Positions 8,073 to 15,268 of a stretch of 15,268 bases of DNA are shown piece after piece. Position 1 is the first letter of the stretch; each line of letters opens with the position of its first letter. The notes beneath the pieces are model-generated. The model did not search any database. It was not told the origin of the DNA and was given only the letters and a program-made list of their open reading frames with translations. Origin of the DNA: G020354785 sp965602045 (GTDB lineage Bacteria > Bacteroidota > Bacteroidia > Bacteroidales > UBA10428). Position numbers and translations under genes: made by a program. The DNA lies in contig CBFCXR010000042.1 of NCBI GenBank assembly GCA_965602045.1, positions 1-15,268 of the forward strand, read 5' to 3'.

Positions 8073-8170
8073 CTCTTCATAATTAAAATCTCTGATTTCC
8101 GGCAATTAATAATAATTAATATTTTACTACATTTATCTTTCAAATGGTAATCCATGGAAAAGTTCATGTT

Positions 8171-8386
8171 ATGGGAAGAAATATCCTACATAGAATTCTG
8201 AATTTTTATATTGAAGGATTCAGAAATATGACAGTTGGAAAAACACTTTGGGTTATCATTTTAATCAAACTGTTTATATTCTTTGCTATTTTGAAATTAT
8301 TGTTCTTTCCGGATTTTCTTAAGAAGAATTTTTCTTCGGATGATGAACGAAGTGACTATGTAATTGAACAACTTACAAAACCTTAG
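8171..8386 (+). CDS. DUF4492 small membrane protein, cytochrome bd-associated
   Basis: A 71-residue protein from the ATG at 8171; an in-frame ATG at 8144 would add nine poorly conserved-looking residues, so I prefer the later one. It matches the DUF4492 pattern: an N-terminal amphipathic RNILHRILNFYIEGFRNMTVGKTLW, one transmembrane helix (about residues 23-46, LWVIILIKLFIFFAILKLLFF), then PDFLKKNF and a charged tail. DUF4492 genes recur immediately upstream of cydA in Bacteroidota and Campylobacterota, as here: 6 nt separate its stop from the cydA start. A role as an accessory or assembly subunit of the bd oxidase, comparable to CydX, is an inference from this linkage; it is not homologous to CydX by eye. 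It is the first gene of the operon, 98 nt after the PKD gene. Confidence 0.85.
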   Translation: MGRNILHRILNFYIEGFRNMTVGKTLWVIILIKLFIFFAILKLLFFPDFLKKNFSSDDERSDYVIEQLTKP

Positions 8387-8392
8387 TATAAC

Positions 8393-9955
8393 ATGGATGG
8401 TATTGATTTATCATTAGTTAACTGGTCACGGGGGCAATTCGCACTCACTGCAATTTATCACTGGCTGTTTGTACCCCTGACTCTTGGATTGTCTTTTATC
8501 ATTGCATTTATGGAATCCATTTATGTTAAAACTGGCAATGAAGAATGGAAAAGGATTACTAAATTCTGGATGACTTTATTTGGAATTAATTTTGCCATCG
8601 GCGTAGCAACAGGGATCATACTTGAATTTGAATTTGGCACCAACTGGTCGAATTATTCCTGGTTTGTTGGTGATATATTTGGTGCTCCACTTGCAATTGA
8701 AGGAATAATGGCCTTTTTCCTGGAATCTACCTTTGTCGCTGTTATGTTTTTTGGATGGAACAAAGTAAGTAAGAAATTCCACCTGTTATCGACCTGGCTT
8801 GTTGCTGCCGGCGCAAGTTTATCGGGCCTCTGGATACTGGTAGCAAATGCCTGGATGCAATATCCTGTTGGCATGCAATTTAATCCGGAAACCGCCCGTA
8901 ATGAGATGTGGAATTTCCTGGATGTTTTTTTATCACCAATCGCTATTACCAAATTTATTCATACAATTACCTCAGGCTTTGTCCTGGCTTCAGTTTTCGT
9001 GATAGGCATAAGTTCATGGTTTCTTCTTAAGAATCGTGAAATATTGATGGCAAAAAGAAGTATAATTATTGCAGCAGTATTTGGAATATTATCATCAATT
9101 GTACTTATTGTATCGGGTGATACTTGCACCCGCCAGATTTGCCGGATACAGCCAATGAAACTTGCTGCAATTGAAGGCTTATACGACGGTAAAGAAGGAA
9201 CTGGTTTAATAGTACTGGGAATATTAGGTAAACAGGAAAATGATTTAACAAAGGAAGACACAAAAAAATACATATTTAAAATTGAAATACCGAAATTATT
9301 GTCATATATGGCATTTGGCAAATCAGATGCATTTGTCCCGGGAGTAAATGATGTGATTAAAGGGAGCGAAAAACATAATATTATGCCGGCACAGGAAAAA
9401 ATTGAAAGAGGCCGGTATGCACGTGAAACATTAGCAGAGATGAAAAAGGCAAAAGAGAATGGGAAATCTGAGATTTACGAGAAATTAAAGTCAAAATTTT
9501 ATGATGATGATTTCAAAGACAACTATTTCAGATATTTTGGCTACGGTTTTTTAAATGACACAAAAAGCCTAATCCCTAATGTCCCGCTTACGTTTTACAG
9601 TTTTCATATAATGGTTATGCTGGGATTTTATTTTGTCGCCTTTTTTATTGTGATATTAATAAGCATTATCAGAGGAAAAATAAATAACAGACGCTGGTTA
9701 CTAAGACTTGCTATTATTACTATTCCATTAGTATATATAGCATCTCAGGCAGGCTGGGTTGTATCTGAAGTAGGACGTCAACCATGGGTTATCCAGGACT
9801 TACTGCCCACAGTAGCTGCCATTTCACGAATTGATGCGAGCTCAGTGCAGATTACATTCTGGATGTTTGCTGTACTTTTTACTGCATTACTTATAGCAGA
9901 ATTAAAAATTATGTTTAAACAAATTAAGATAGGACCGAAAACTCAGGACAAATAA
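8393..9955 (+). CDS. cydA: Cytochrome bd quinol oxidase subunit I
   Basis: Heme-bearing subunit of cytochrome bd, an inner-membrane terminal oxidase that takes electrons from quinol and reduces O2 to water with high affinity. At 520 residues its length is close to E. coli CydA (522), and the key residues are present: His23 (E. coli His19) in ALTAIYHWLFVPLTLG; Glu103 and Glu111 in GAPLAIEGIMAFFLEST; His190 (His186) in TKFIHTITSGF; quinol-loop Lys256 and Glu261 (Lys252/Glu257) in QPMKLAAIEG; Met407 (Met393, heme b558 ligand) in SFHIMVMLGF; and Glu459 before GRQPWVIQDLLPT. About nine hydrophobic spans are visible. The Q-loop region is long, about 150 residues, as in the E. coli-type L subfamily. 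Two cysteines (245 and 250) precede the quinol motif. The gene sits 6 nt after DUF4492 and 1 nt before cydB. Confidence 0.98.
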   Translation: MDGIDLSLVNWSRGQFALTAIYHWLFVPLTLGLSFIIAFMESIYVKTGNEEWKRITKFWMTLFGINFAIGVATGIILEFEFGTNWSNYSWFVGDIFGAPLAIEGIMAFFLESTFVAVMFFGWNKVSKKFHLLSTWLVAAGASLSGLWILVANAWMQYPVGMQFNPETARNEMWNFLDVFLSPIAITKFIHTITSGFVLASVFVIGISSWFLLKNREILMAKRSIIIAAVFGILSSIVLIVSGDTCTRQICRIQPMKLAAIEGLYDGKEGTGLIVLGILGKQENDLTKEDTKKYIFKIEIPKLLSYMAFGKSDAFVPGVNDVIKGSEKHNIMPAQEKIERGRYARETLAEMKKAKENGKSEIYEKLKSKFYDDDFKDNYFRYFGYGFLNDTKSLIPNVPLTFYSFHIMVMLGFYFVAFFIVILISIIRGKINNRRWLLRLAIITIPLVYIASQAGWVVSEVGRQPWVIQDLLPTVAAISRIDASSVQITFWMFAVLFTALLIAELKIMFKQIKIGPKTQDK

Positions 9956-9956
9956 A

Positions 9957-11111
9957 ATGTTTGGTTCATTATCATATATAGCATTGCAGCAATACTGGTG
10001 GCTGATAATCTCACTGCTGGGAAGTTTCCTGGTATTCCTGCTGTTTGTGCAGGGGGGACAGACACTTATATATACCCTTGGGAAAAATGAAGATGAACGG
10101 ACAATTATAGTTAATACGCTTGGCAGAAAATGGGAGTTCACATTTACTACTCTTGTTACATTCGGAGGCTGCTTTTTTGCTTCATTCCCCATGTTTTATG
10201 CGACAAGCTTCGGAGGTGCTTACTGGGCATGGATGGCTATTTTATTTTGTTTCGTTATTCAGGCAATTGCATATGAATTTCGTTCAAAACCAAATAACCT
10301 GTTCGGGCATAAAACATACGAAGTATTTCTATTTATAAACGGAACTCTCGGAACTGTTTTATTGGGTACTGTTGTTGCAACCTTCTATACAGGAGCCAGT
10401 TTCTCCGTGAATCTTGCTAATATTGCCAATCCCGTGGATCCTGTAATCTCACAATGGAAAACAGCTTTTCACGGACTTGAGGCTTTAGCGAATCTTCATA
10501 ATCTGTCTCTGGGAATTACTGTATTCTTCCTTGCCAGAACTCTTGCCATTCTATATTTTATGAAGAACATTAATGATAATAATATTTTTGAAAGGGCGAA
10601 AAGGCACATTGTCTATAATTCACTGCCTTTTGTTGTGTTCTTCCTGGTATTTGAAATCCTTTTAATGACGAGAGAAGGATTTGCCTACGATCCTGAAAGC
10701 TTTATTGTTAGAATGGAAAAATTCAAGTATTTCCATAACCTGATCGAAATGCCGTTAATAGCTATATTTTTCCTGTCAGGTACAGTACTTGTACTTTTTG
10801 GAATTATCATGTCAATAGTTAAAAATTATACTAACGGGATATGGTTTGCGGGCACAGGTACTATCCTGGTTGTATTTTCACTATTTGTAATAGCAGGCTT
10901 TAATAACACCGCCTTTTATCCCTCCACATTTGATTTACAAAGCTCATTGACCATTCAAAACAGCAGTTCAAGCAAATATACTTTAACTGTAATGAGCTAT
11001 GTATCGCTGCTGGTCCCTTTCATCTTTGCTTATATTTTCCATGCATGGAGAGCAATAAACAGGAAAAAAATTGATGCGGAGGAAATTAAAAAAGAAACTC
11101 ATGTTTATTAA
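9957..11111 (+). CDS. cydB: Cytochrome bd quinol oxidase subunit II
   Basis: Second core subunit of the bd oxidase, an inner-membrane protein of about eight hydrophobic spans that scaffolds CydA. It has 384 residues (E. coli CydB has 379). Family landmarks: YWWLIISLLGSFLVFLLF (13-30); LGKNEDERTIIVNTLGRKWEFTFTTLVTFGG (41-71), corresponding to the LGRNDTERRIMINSI...W region of E. coli; FASFPMFYATSFGGAYW; and YEFRSK near 106-111. The first helix reads FVQGGQ where E. coli has VTDGFD, so two acidic residues are replaced by glutamine; I believe this is usual for CydB in this phylum. The start codon lies one base after the cydA stop, implying translational coupling. No cydX-like frame follows; the transcript runs into a GC-rich hairpin cluster that starts 3 nt after the stop. 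Confidence 0.97.
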   Translation: MFGSLSYIALQQYWWLIISLLGSFLVFLLFVQGGQTLIYTLGKNEDERTIIVNTLGRKWEFTFTTLVTFGGCFFASFPMFYATSFGGAYWAWMAILFCFVIQAIAYEFRSKPNNLFGHKTYEVFLFINGTLGTVLLGTVVATFYTGASFSVNLANIANPVDPVISQWKTAFHGLEALANLHNLSLGITVFFLARTLAILYFMKNINDNNIFERAKRHIVYNSLPFVVFFLVFEILLMTREGFAYDPESFIVRMEKFKYFHNLIEMPLIAIFFLSGTVLVLFGIIMSIVKNYTNGIWFAGTGTILVVFSLFVIAGFNNTAFYPSTFDLQSSLTIQNSSSSKYTLTVMSYVSLLVPFIFAYIFHAWRAINRKKIDAEEIKKETHVY

Positions 11112-11180
11112 AAAGGGGACAGCCCCCTTCTTAAATAGGGACAGCCCCCTTATTACAAAAATAAGGGGGCTGTCCCCCTT
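11112..11180. repeat. Cluster of three GGGGACAGCCCCC-type repeats (REP-like)
   Basis: Three copies of a core reading G(3-5)ACAGCCCCCTT in an otherwise AT-rich intergenic region: copy 1 at 11115-11129 (+), copy 2 at 11138-11152 (+) and copy 3 inverted at about 11163-11180. Each copy is itself a small palindrome (GGGG-ACAG-CCCC), and copies 2 and 3 pair as a long hairpin. Similar short GC-rich palindromes in other genomes are REP elements mobilised by RAYT (Y1) transposases. No transposase is in the window, so that origin is inference. The element fills nearly the whole space between convergent cydB and the HmuY-like gene. Confidence 0.75.
11138..11176. terminator. Strong 17-bp hairpin between convergent genes, probable bidirectional terminator
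   Basis: A perfect 17-bp inverted repeat, GGGACAGCCCCCTTATT (11138-11154) and its complement (11160-11176), around a 5-nt loop (ACAAA). The stem is GC-rich at its base. It lies 27 nt after the cydB stop on one side and 16 nt after the HmuY-like stop on the other. No long T-run follows the outer stem end on either strand, so it is not a textbook intrinsic terminator, but its position suits transcript ending or 3'-end protection. Confidence 0.6.
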
Positions 11181-11191
11181 CAAGTAGAATT

Positions 11192-12193
11192 TCAAATGGC
11201 TGGTATTATTGGCTTATACTCGAATCTGGGAAATCCGTCAATACCATTTAAATTATAGCTTAGAAATCTTAATTTGTAGTAATTGCCTTCAGTTGATTTA
11301 ATAATATATGTTCTGTTCATTAAAACGTTATAAGCTGCAGTTCCAGAAGAAAAATCGACAATTACTTCTTTCCAATTATAACCTATTAAATCCCTTCGGG
11401 AGCTAAATAAGTATTTATTTAAATCATAATTGCTAATTTCATCATAGTAATTAATAGTATCAACAGTAGCAAGAACTTTATAGTGATTAAGTAATACTCC
11501 TCGCACCAGGTAAGGAATAACAGGTAAGTTATTAATAGAAACAGAATCATAATATGGTGCAAAAACTAAATCGTAATTTTCTTTGTTTGGGGAAAGATAC
11601 TTTTGTTTCTTTTCTGAAAATGAAAAATAAACAAAATTTACAGAATCCGATTTATATATTATTGAAGTATCTATGGATGCGTTATCATAACTTTGATATA
11701 AAAAATTGTAATCAAAACTATCGACTTTAGTGAACAGGACTTTATATAAAGGTGTAATAGCTGATCCTTCGTATATTCCAATGATATATAATTTGTTAAG
11801 CGATAAAAAGTCAATTGTATCTATCCATATTCCAATTGCAGTTAAATTCAGATTTCCATTACTAGCATCAAACTCCCAGTTAGTTAAGTCATTGGTGCTT
11901 AATTCTTCATTAAATGTGCTCATATTTGTTTTATGGATGAATAATCCTCTGGCAGAATTTACCCTGATATGCCAGCCGTTTATACCACATTCAAAACCTA
12001 AATCCCAGTCTTGAATGGAGTTATAAGAAACAACTGTATTTGACTCAAGATCAAAATATGATTCATAATCACCAATATTATATTCGATTGTGGATATTTC
12101 GCCGGGATAAGGACTTACTTTTTTATCTTCCTCAAAACAAGCATTATTTATTAATAATGAAATTATACTATAAATAAATATTCTGTAATTCAT
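11192..12193 (-). CDS. HmuY-like surface lipoprotein, likely heme-binding partner of the adjacent receptor
   Basis: A 333-residue lipoprotein: signal MNYRIFIYSIISLLINNAC with the lipidation Cys at 19, then an acidic EEDKK. Two related halves are visible. The first has YFDLESNTVVSYNSIQDWDLGF followed by NGWHIRVNSARG (about 45-83). The second has VYFSFSEKKQKYLSPNKENYDLVF (about 188-211) and ends with RTYIIKSTEGNYYKLRFLSYN (about 294-314). The [F/Y]F-x-L...[W/Y]DL-[A/G/V]F opening and the closing Y-x-x-K-x-x-x-G-x-[Y/V]-x-K strand are hallmarks of HmuY-type hemophores. It starts 1 nt after the TonB-dependent receptor stop, so it is in the same operon. It is a diverged paralogue of the truncated gene at 14474. 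Binding of heme rather than another ligand is inferred from family and context. It is longer than P. gingivalis HmuY (about 216 residues). Confidence 0.7.
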   Translation of the reverse strand: MNYRIFIYSIISLLINNACFEEDKKVSPYPGEISTIEYNIGDYESYFDLESNTVVSYNSIQDWDLGFECGINGWHIRVNSARGLFIHKTNMSTFNEELSTNDLTNWEFDASNGNLNLTAIGIWIDTIDFLSLNKLYIIGIYEGSAITPLYKVLFTKVDSFDYNFLYQSYDNASIDTSIIYKSDSVNFVYFSFSEKKQKYLSPNKENYDLVFAPYYDSVSINNLPVIPYLVRGVLLNHYKVLATVDTINYYDEISNYDLNKYLFSSRRDLIGYNWKEVIVDFSSGTAAYNVLMNRTYIIKSTEGNYYKLRFLSYNLNGIDGFPRFEYKPIIPAI

Positions 12194-12194
12194 T

Positions 12195-14423
12195 CTAAAA
12201 TTTTATTATCATATAACTAAGTTTTATAAAGTAATTTCTTCCCCAACCGATCAGCATAGATTCAGGACTGTCTCCATGAACATCAACAATGCCCGTAGAT
12301 AAAATATTTATATTATTAAATAGATTTTTTATGCCAGCAGAAAGTTGAAATCTTCTTTTAAAAAAATAAGAATTAATAATAATATCCAGATTATGATAAT
12401 CGCTAATAAATGATTCCATTATATCTCCTGAATTATCTTCTGCATTAAACATCTGACTATAAAAAGTCCGTTTGTCAGTATATTTATAATATGCAGATAC
12501 ACTTATTTGGTTATTTATGAATCCATATTTTATTGTGGAGATAAAATCACCGCTGTAAACGAATTTGTTCAGGTTTGTTAACCGGGAGATCCCCGATACA
12601 ACTACACCTGTTTTAAAGTTGAATCCCGGGTGATGTTTGTAATTAACCGTAAAATCTAAGCCCATTGTCTTATGATAACCATTTTCAATATTAAAATATT
12701 TAGCCCAAACCTGAGCAGGATTATTAAGGTCTATTAAAAAGTCAATTTTATTCTTTATTTTATAGTAAAATATACCTGTTTCAAATAATAAAGAATGCAT
12801 TTTATTGAAAACAGGATAGTTAACTGTAAGCATATAATTATTTGAAAGTTCTGCTTTTAGGTTTTCATTGCCAAATACCCTGTGGTTCATATCAACAAAC
12901 TCCATATAAAGTTCTTTAAGAGATGGTGTTCTGAATCCTTTCCCATATGAAGTTCTGATTTGCAGTTTTTGTAAAGTTATTTTAGTATTTAACGAGTATA
13001 CAGCAGGTGCAACATATTCGGTATTATAAATAACGCGTACTCCCGGTTGGATATCTATAAAAGTGGCTGGAGAATAAATAAGAGTTCCAAAAACCGCAAA
13101 GTCGCCAATTCTTTTTGTCCCCTTTATTCGCTTTCCAACTCCCGTCTCAAAATTAATATCGTAACCAGTTTGCAACTCAACATTTCTTTTATTATTATAA
13201 TTTAAATTAATTCTGCTATGAAATAGATTGAGCTTTGTAGTATCATGAAGTTCCGGATTTAATGAAAGGCTTTTTACCAGGTTTACCAAATCATTAAAAT
13301 AAGTTACTTTTCTTTTTGAGTAGTGTGAAAATCCTCCTGTCAGACTGGACTTCCATTTGTCATTAAAATGAATTAATAGATTGACATTATTGATAATCCT
13401 TTTTGTGAAATAGTGTCTGTCATCTGCTGCCTCAAACAGGTATTTAGAACTCAATATGCCCATATCTCTTAATTCTTCATTAAAATAATCAGCAGATAAT
13501 TTTAAATAGATTTTATTTTTATTTAATGAATAATTTAAGCCTCCATTATATTGTAATTTTGGTTTCCACAAACTAGACCTTGAGTCCGGATTTTCTTTAA
13601 AGCCAGGGAAAAAATTCCTTGATGCATCAATAGTAAAAGTATTGGAGTTTTTTCTGAATACAAATGTGCCGTCAATATTATAAGTGCCAATAGATTCATA
13701 ATATGTGTTTAATCTGGTGAAAAACTTCTCTTTCTGATAATCTTTAGTAATAATGTTTACTACTCCTCCTAATGCATTGCTTCCATAGACAACTGACATT
13801 GGACCTTCTAATATTTCAATACGCTCGACATTTTGTAAGTTGAGCTGGTCGAGATCTATTATTCCGTTTTGCCTGCCAATCACGGGCATCCCATTTATAA
13901 GGATTTTAATATGTTCCCGCGATAATCCTTTAATATTAAGTGATCGGCCTAATACACCTTCGTAAGTTAAATTTATGTTTAGCTCATTCGTAAGTAAACC
14001 TGACAGGTTTGTTGCTGCTTTATGTTCAATTTCGATTTTATCTAAAACCTTAATTTTATAAATTGATTTATCTATTCTTTTAGGGACTATTTCCCCTGTT
14101 ATTATAACTTCTTCAAGGTTAAAACTCATAGGGCTTAGGTAAAAAACTTTACCTGAACCAGGAATAACAGTATCAACTAAAGTTTTATAACCGATACATG
14201 ATAAATATATTCTACTTTTACATTCTATGTCATTTTCAATTGTCCCTTTTATATTTGAGATTGAGTATGACTTTCCCTTATTATCCAGTCGTTCAAAGGA
14301 AATGTTAACAAATGAGATCGGCTTACCTGTAAGTTTATCTTTGACTTCGAGGATGTATTCCTGAGCTAAAACTGGCGAGCCCAAAAATAGAATTGTTATT
14401 ATTTTGAGAAAATAGTATTTCAT
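12195..14423 (-). CDS. TonB-dependent outer-membrane receptor, HmuR-like (probable heme receptor)
   Basis: A 742-residue TonB-dependent receptor. In order: signal peptide (1-20, FLGSPVLA before QEY); CarboxypepD_reg-like/FN3-like domain (about 22-100, VKDKLTGKPISFVNISF ... LSCIGY); EEVIITG TonB-box-like segment (104-110); plug domain (about 114-228) with IKILINGMPVIG, VERIEILEGPMSVVYGSNALGGVVNIIT; and a 22-strand-type barrel ending in an aromatic-rich strand (FIKLSYMIIKF). The barrel carries GKGFRTPSLKELY (494-506) and GNENLKAELS (518-527), close variants of the FRAP and NPNL boxes of heme receptors, with His514 between them, where heme receptors place an axial ligand. It lies between two HmuY-like genes, 50 nt after one and 1 nt before the other, in an hmuY-hmuR-like operon. 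Heme or hemoprotein uptake is likely; another porphyrin or metal complex remains possible. Confidence 0.88.
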   Translation of the reverse strand: MKYYFLKIITILFLGSPVLAQEYILEVKDKLTGKPISFVNISFERLDNKGKSYSISNIKGTIENDIECKSRIYLSCIGYKTLVDTVIPGSGKVFYLSPMSFNLEEVIITGEIVPKRIDKSIYKIKVLDKIEIEHKAATNLSGLLTNELNINLTYEGVLGRSLNIKGLSREHIKILINGMPVIGRQNGIIDLDQLNLQNVERIEILEGPMSVVYGSNALGGVVNIITKDYQKEKFFTRLNTYYESIGTYNIDGTFVFRKNSNTFTIDASRNFFPGFKENPDSRSSLWKPKLQYNGGLNYSLNKNKIYLKLSADYFNEELRDMGILSSKYLFEAADDRHYFTKRIINNVNLLIHFNDKWKSSLTGGFSHYSKRKVTYFNDLVNLVKSLSLNPELHDTTKLNLFHSRINLNYNNKRNVELQTGYDINFETGVGKRIKGTKRIGDFAVFGTLIYSPATFIDIQPGVRVIYNTEYVAPAVYSLNTKITLQKLQIRTSYGKGFRTPSLKELYMEFVDMNHRVFGNENLKAELSNNYMLTVNYPVFNKMHSLLFETGIFYYKIKNKIDFLIDLNNPAQVWAKYFNIENGYHKTMGLDFTVNYKHHPGFNFKTGVVVSGISRLTNLNKFVYSGDFISTIKYGFINNQISVSAYYKYTDKRTFYSQMFNAEDNSGDIMESFISDYHNLDIIINSYFFKRRFQLSAGIKNLFNNINILSTGIVDVHGDSPESMLIGWGRNYFIKLSYMIIKF

Positions 14424-14473
14424 AAGGTGAGCTTTTCTAAAGGCCCATGTCCAGTGCAGTACTAATATTGAAA

Positions 14474-15268
14474 TTATTCAATTAGTGTTTTTTCGAATTT
14501 TATTTTACCAGATGATCTTCCTTCACTGGAAATAAATATAAGCTTAAATACTTTACCCGTGGCGGTTTTTACAAAGTACGTAAGATCATTTGCAAGGGAG
14601 AAATTATCTGTCATCCAATCATAAGTTTTCCAATCCGACCCAATAATAGAAATATTATCTGAAAAACCTGATAAAGTCGTATCGGCAAGTTCCGGACTAA
14701 TACCTCTTACTTCGGCAACCTTTACATTACTGTTTGATAATATACCTGTTACAATATGCATACTTTTTTCATCAAAATAACGTGTAAAAAGTAAATCCCA
14801 GGTATTTGCTTCAGGTTCTCTGTTAATAATTTCACTATTAACCAAAGAATAATATATAAAATTCCTGGTACTATAATTACTAAGAGGCACATTTTCATAA
14901 ATATTGACATTATCATCAAAATCCGCAAATTTGAAATGATATGTGTTAGTTGAGCCTTCTTTTAAATAAATAAAGATTTTCTTTAAACTACCATTTGCCA
15001 GTTGAATAGCATACATTTTTTGTCCAATTACATTATGATTAGTTGAGGTGCCACCATAGTATCCCCATCCCCAGTTATTATAAAGATTTGTGCCATGGTT
15101 AAATGCTCCTGCCAACCATGTAGTATCAGAATTGTAAAGTTCCTGCCAGCCAGAAATCCCTGTAGAATCTATTTCATTCCATTTTGATGTATCTGTCTCC
15201 GGATGAGCATATAGCTTAACTCCAGCACCCTCATTTACCAATATAGTAGCATTCATCATACTAGTTGC
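14474..15268 (-). CDS. HmuY-like protein, 5' end outside the window
   Basis: The C-terminal 264 residues of an open frame that runs off the window edge. The upstream codons read Ala-Thr-Ser before the first visible Met-Met, so that Met is almost certainly internal. Comparison with the 333-residue paralogue at 11192 suggests that about 65-70 residues, including the signal peptide, are missing. Shared landmarks: an ILVNEGAGVKLYAH segment matching IRVNSARGLFIH of the paralogue; then NFIYYSLVNSE...NTWDLLFTRYFD; IIGSDWK matching LIGYNWK; and a closing TYFVKTATGKVFKLIFISSEG strand matching RTYIIKSTEGNYYKLRFLSYN. It is the upstream member of the operon, 50 nt before the receptor gene. It is probably a surface lipoprotein hemophore; lipidation cannot be checked here. 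Confidence 0.68.
   Translation of the reverse strand, partial: ATSMMNATILVNEGAGVKLYAHPETDTSKWNEIDSTGISGWQELYNSDTTWLAGAFNHGTNLYNNWGWGYYGGTSTNHNVIGQKMYAIQLANGSLKKIFIYLKEGSTNTYHFKFADFDDNVNIYENVPLSNYSTRNFIYYSLVNSEIINREPEANTWDLLFTRYFDEKSMHIVTGILSNSNVKVAEVRGISPELADTTLSGFSDNISIIGSDWKTYDWMTDNFSLANDLTYFVKTATGKVFKLIFISSEGRSSGKIKFEKTLIE

Noticed and set aside
8128..8141. TACATTTA and TATCTTTC as -7 boxes for the cyd operon
   Set aside because: Each misses the final G of TAnnTTTG and there is no TTTG at the expected -33 spacing.
8144..8170. Upstream ATG for the DUF4492 protein
   Set aside because: The extra nine residues are not like the family's N terminus, whereas the ATG at 8171 begins directly at the RNILxRIxxFY motif. 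It remains possible.
8653..9321. Two long minus-strand open frames (8653-8952 and 8959-9321) opposite cydA
   Set aside because: They lie wholly within the highly conserved cydA coding sequence, show no domain or signal features, and are explained as antisense shadows.
11112..11180. CRISPR-like array
   Set aside because: There are only three short copies, one is inverted, the spacing is irregular and no cas genes are present.
15254..15259. Met-Met at the window edge as the start of the HmuY-like protein
   Set aside because: The frame stays open to the last base, and the paralogue shows that the N-terminal region and signal peptide should lie further upstream.

Overview
The window looks like chromosomal DNA from a member of the Bacteroidota. 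It is AT-rich. It encodes a SusD/RagB outer-membrane lipoprotein, a PKD-repeat protein ending in a gliding/type IX secretion (T9SS) type B C-terminal domain, a DUF4492-cydA-cydB operon, and a TonB-dependent receptor set between two HmuY-like proteins. Several lipoproteins have short lipobox signals, and Shine-Dalgarno sequences are mostly absent before starts. I cannot assign a genus.

Layout. (1) 215-2014 (+): a SusD-like lipoprotein with no SusC partner in view. (2) 2199-2672 (-): a small YwqK/MORN-like lipoprotein, followed by a 327-nt gap with no convincing gene. (3) 3000-4295 (-): a thyA-folA pair for dTMP synthesis and tetrahydrofolate regeneration; thyA is transcribed first, with 9 nt between the genes. 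(4) 4296-4548: a divergent intergenic region holding a perfect 15-bp palindrome. (5) 4549-8072 (+): an AI-2E-family membrane protein and, 14 nt later, an 800-residue secreted PKD protein. The latter has four modules; the middle two share a perfect 375-bp direct repeat. (6) 8171-11111 (+): DUF4492, cydA and cydB, tightly packed, encoding a cytochrome bd quinol oxidase. (7) 11112-11180: three copies of a G/C-rich GGGGACAGCCCC-type motif, two direct and one inverted, forming a strong hairpin between convergent genes. (8) 11192-15268 (-): a likely heme-uptake operon in the order HmuY-like protein (5' end outside the window), HmuR-like TonB-dependent receptor, second HmuY-like lipoprotein.

How the parts fit. 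CydAB is a heme-rich terminal oxidase suited to low oxygen. The neighbouring convergent operon most likely captures heme or a related ligand at the cell surface, so the two may be linked in physiology, but nothing in the sequence shows co-regulation. ThyA consumes methylene-tetrahydrofolate and releases dihydrofolate, which FolA reduces again. The SusD-like protein and the PKD protein are surface or secreted components with unknown targets.

I found no rRNA, tRNA, CRISPR array, phage module, transposase or defence system. The observations most worth following up are the abrupt 375-bp identity block in the PKD gene, the GGGGACAGCCCC hairpin cluster, the HmuY-receptor-HmuY arrangement, and the palindrome upstream of thyA.
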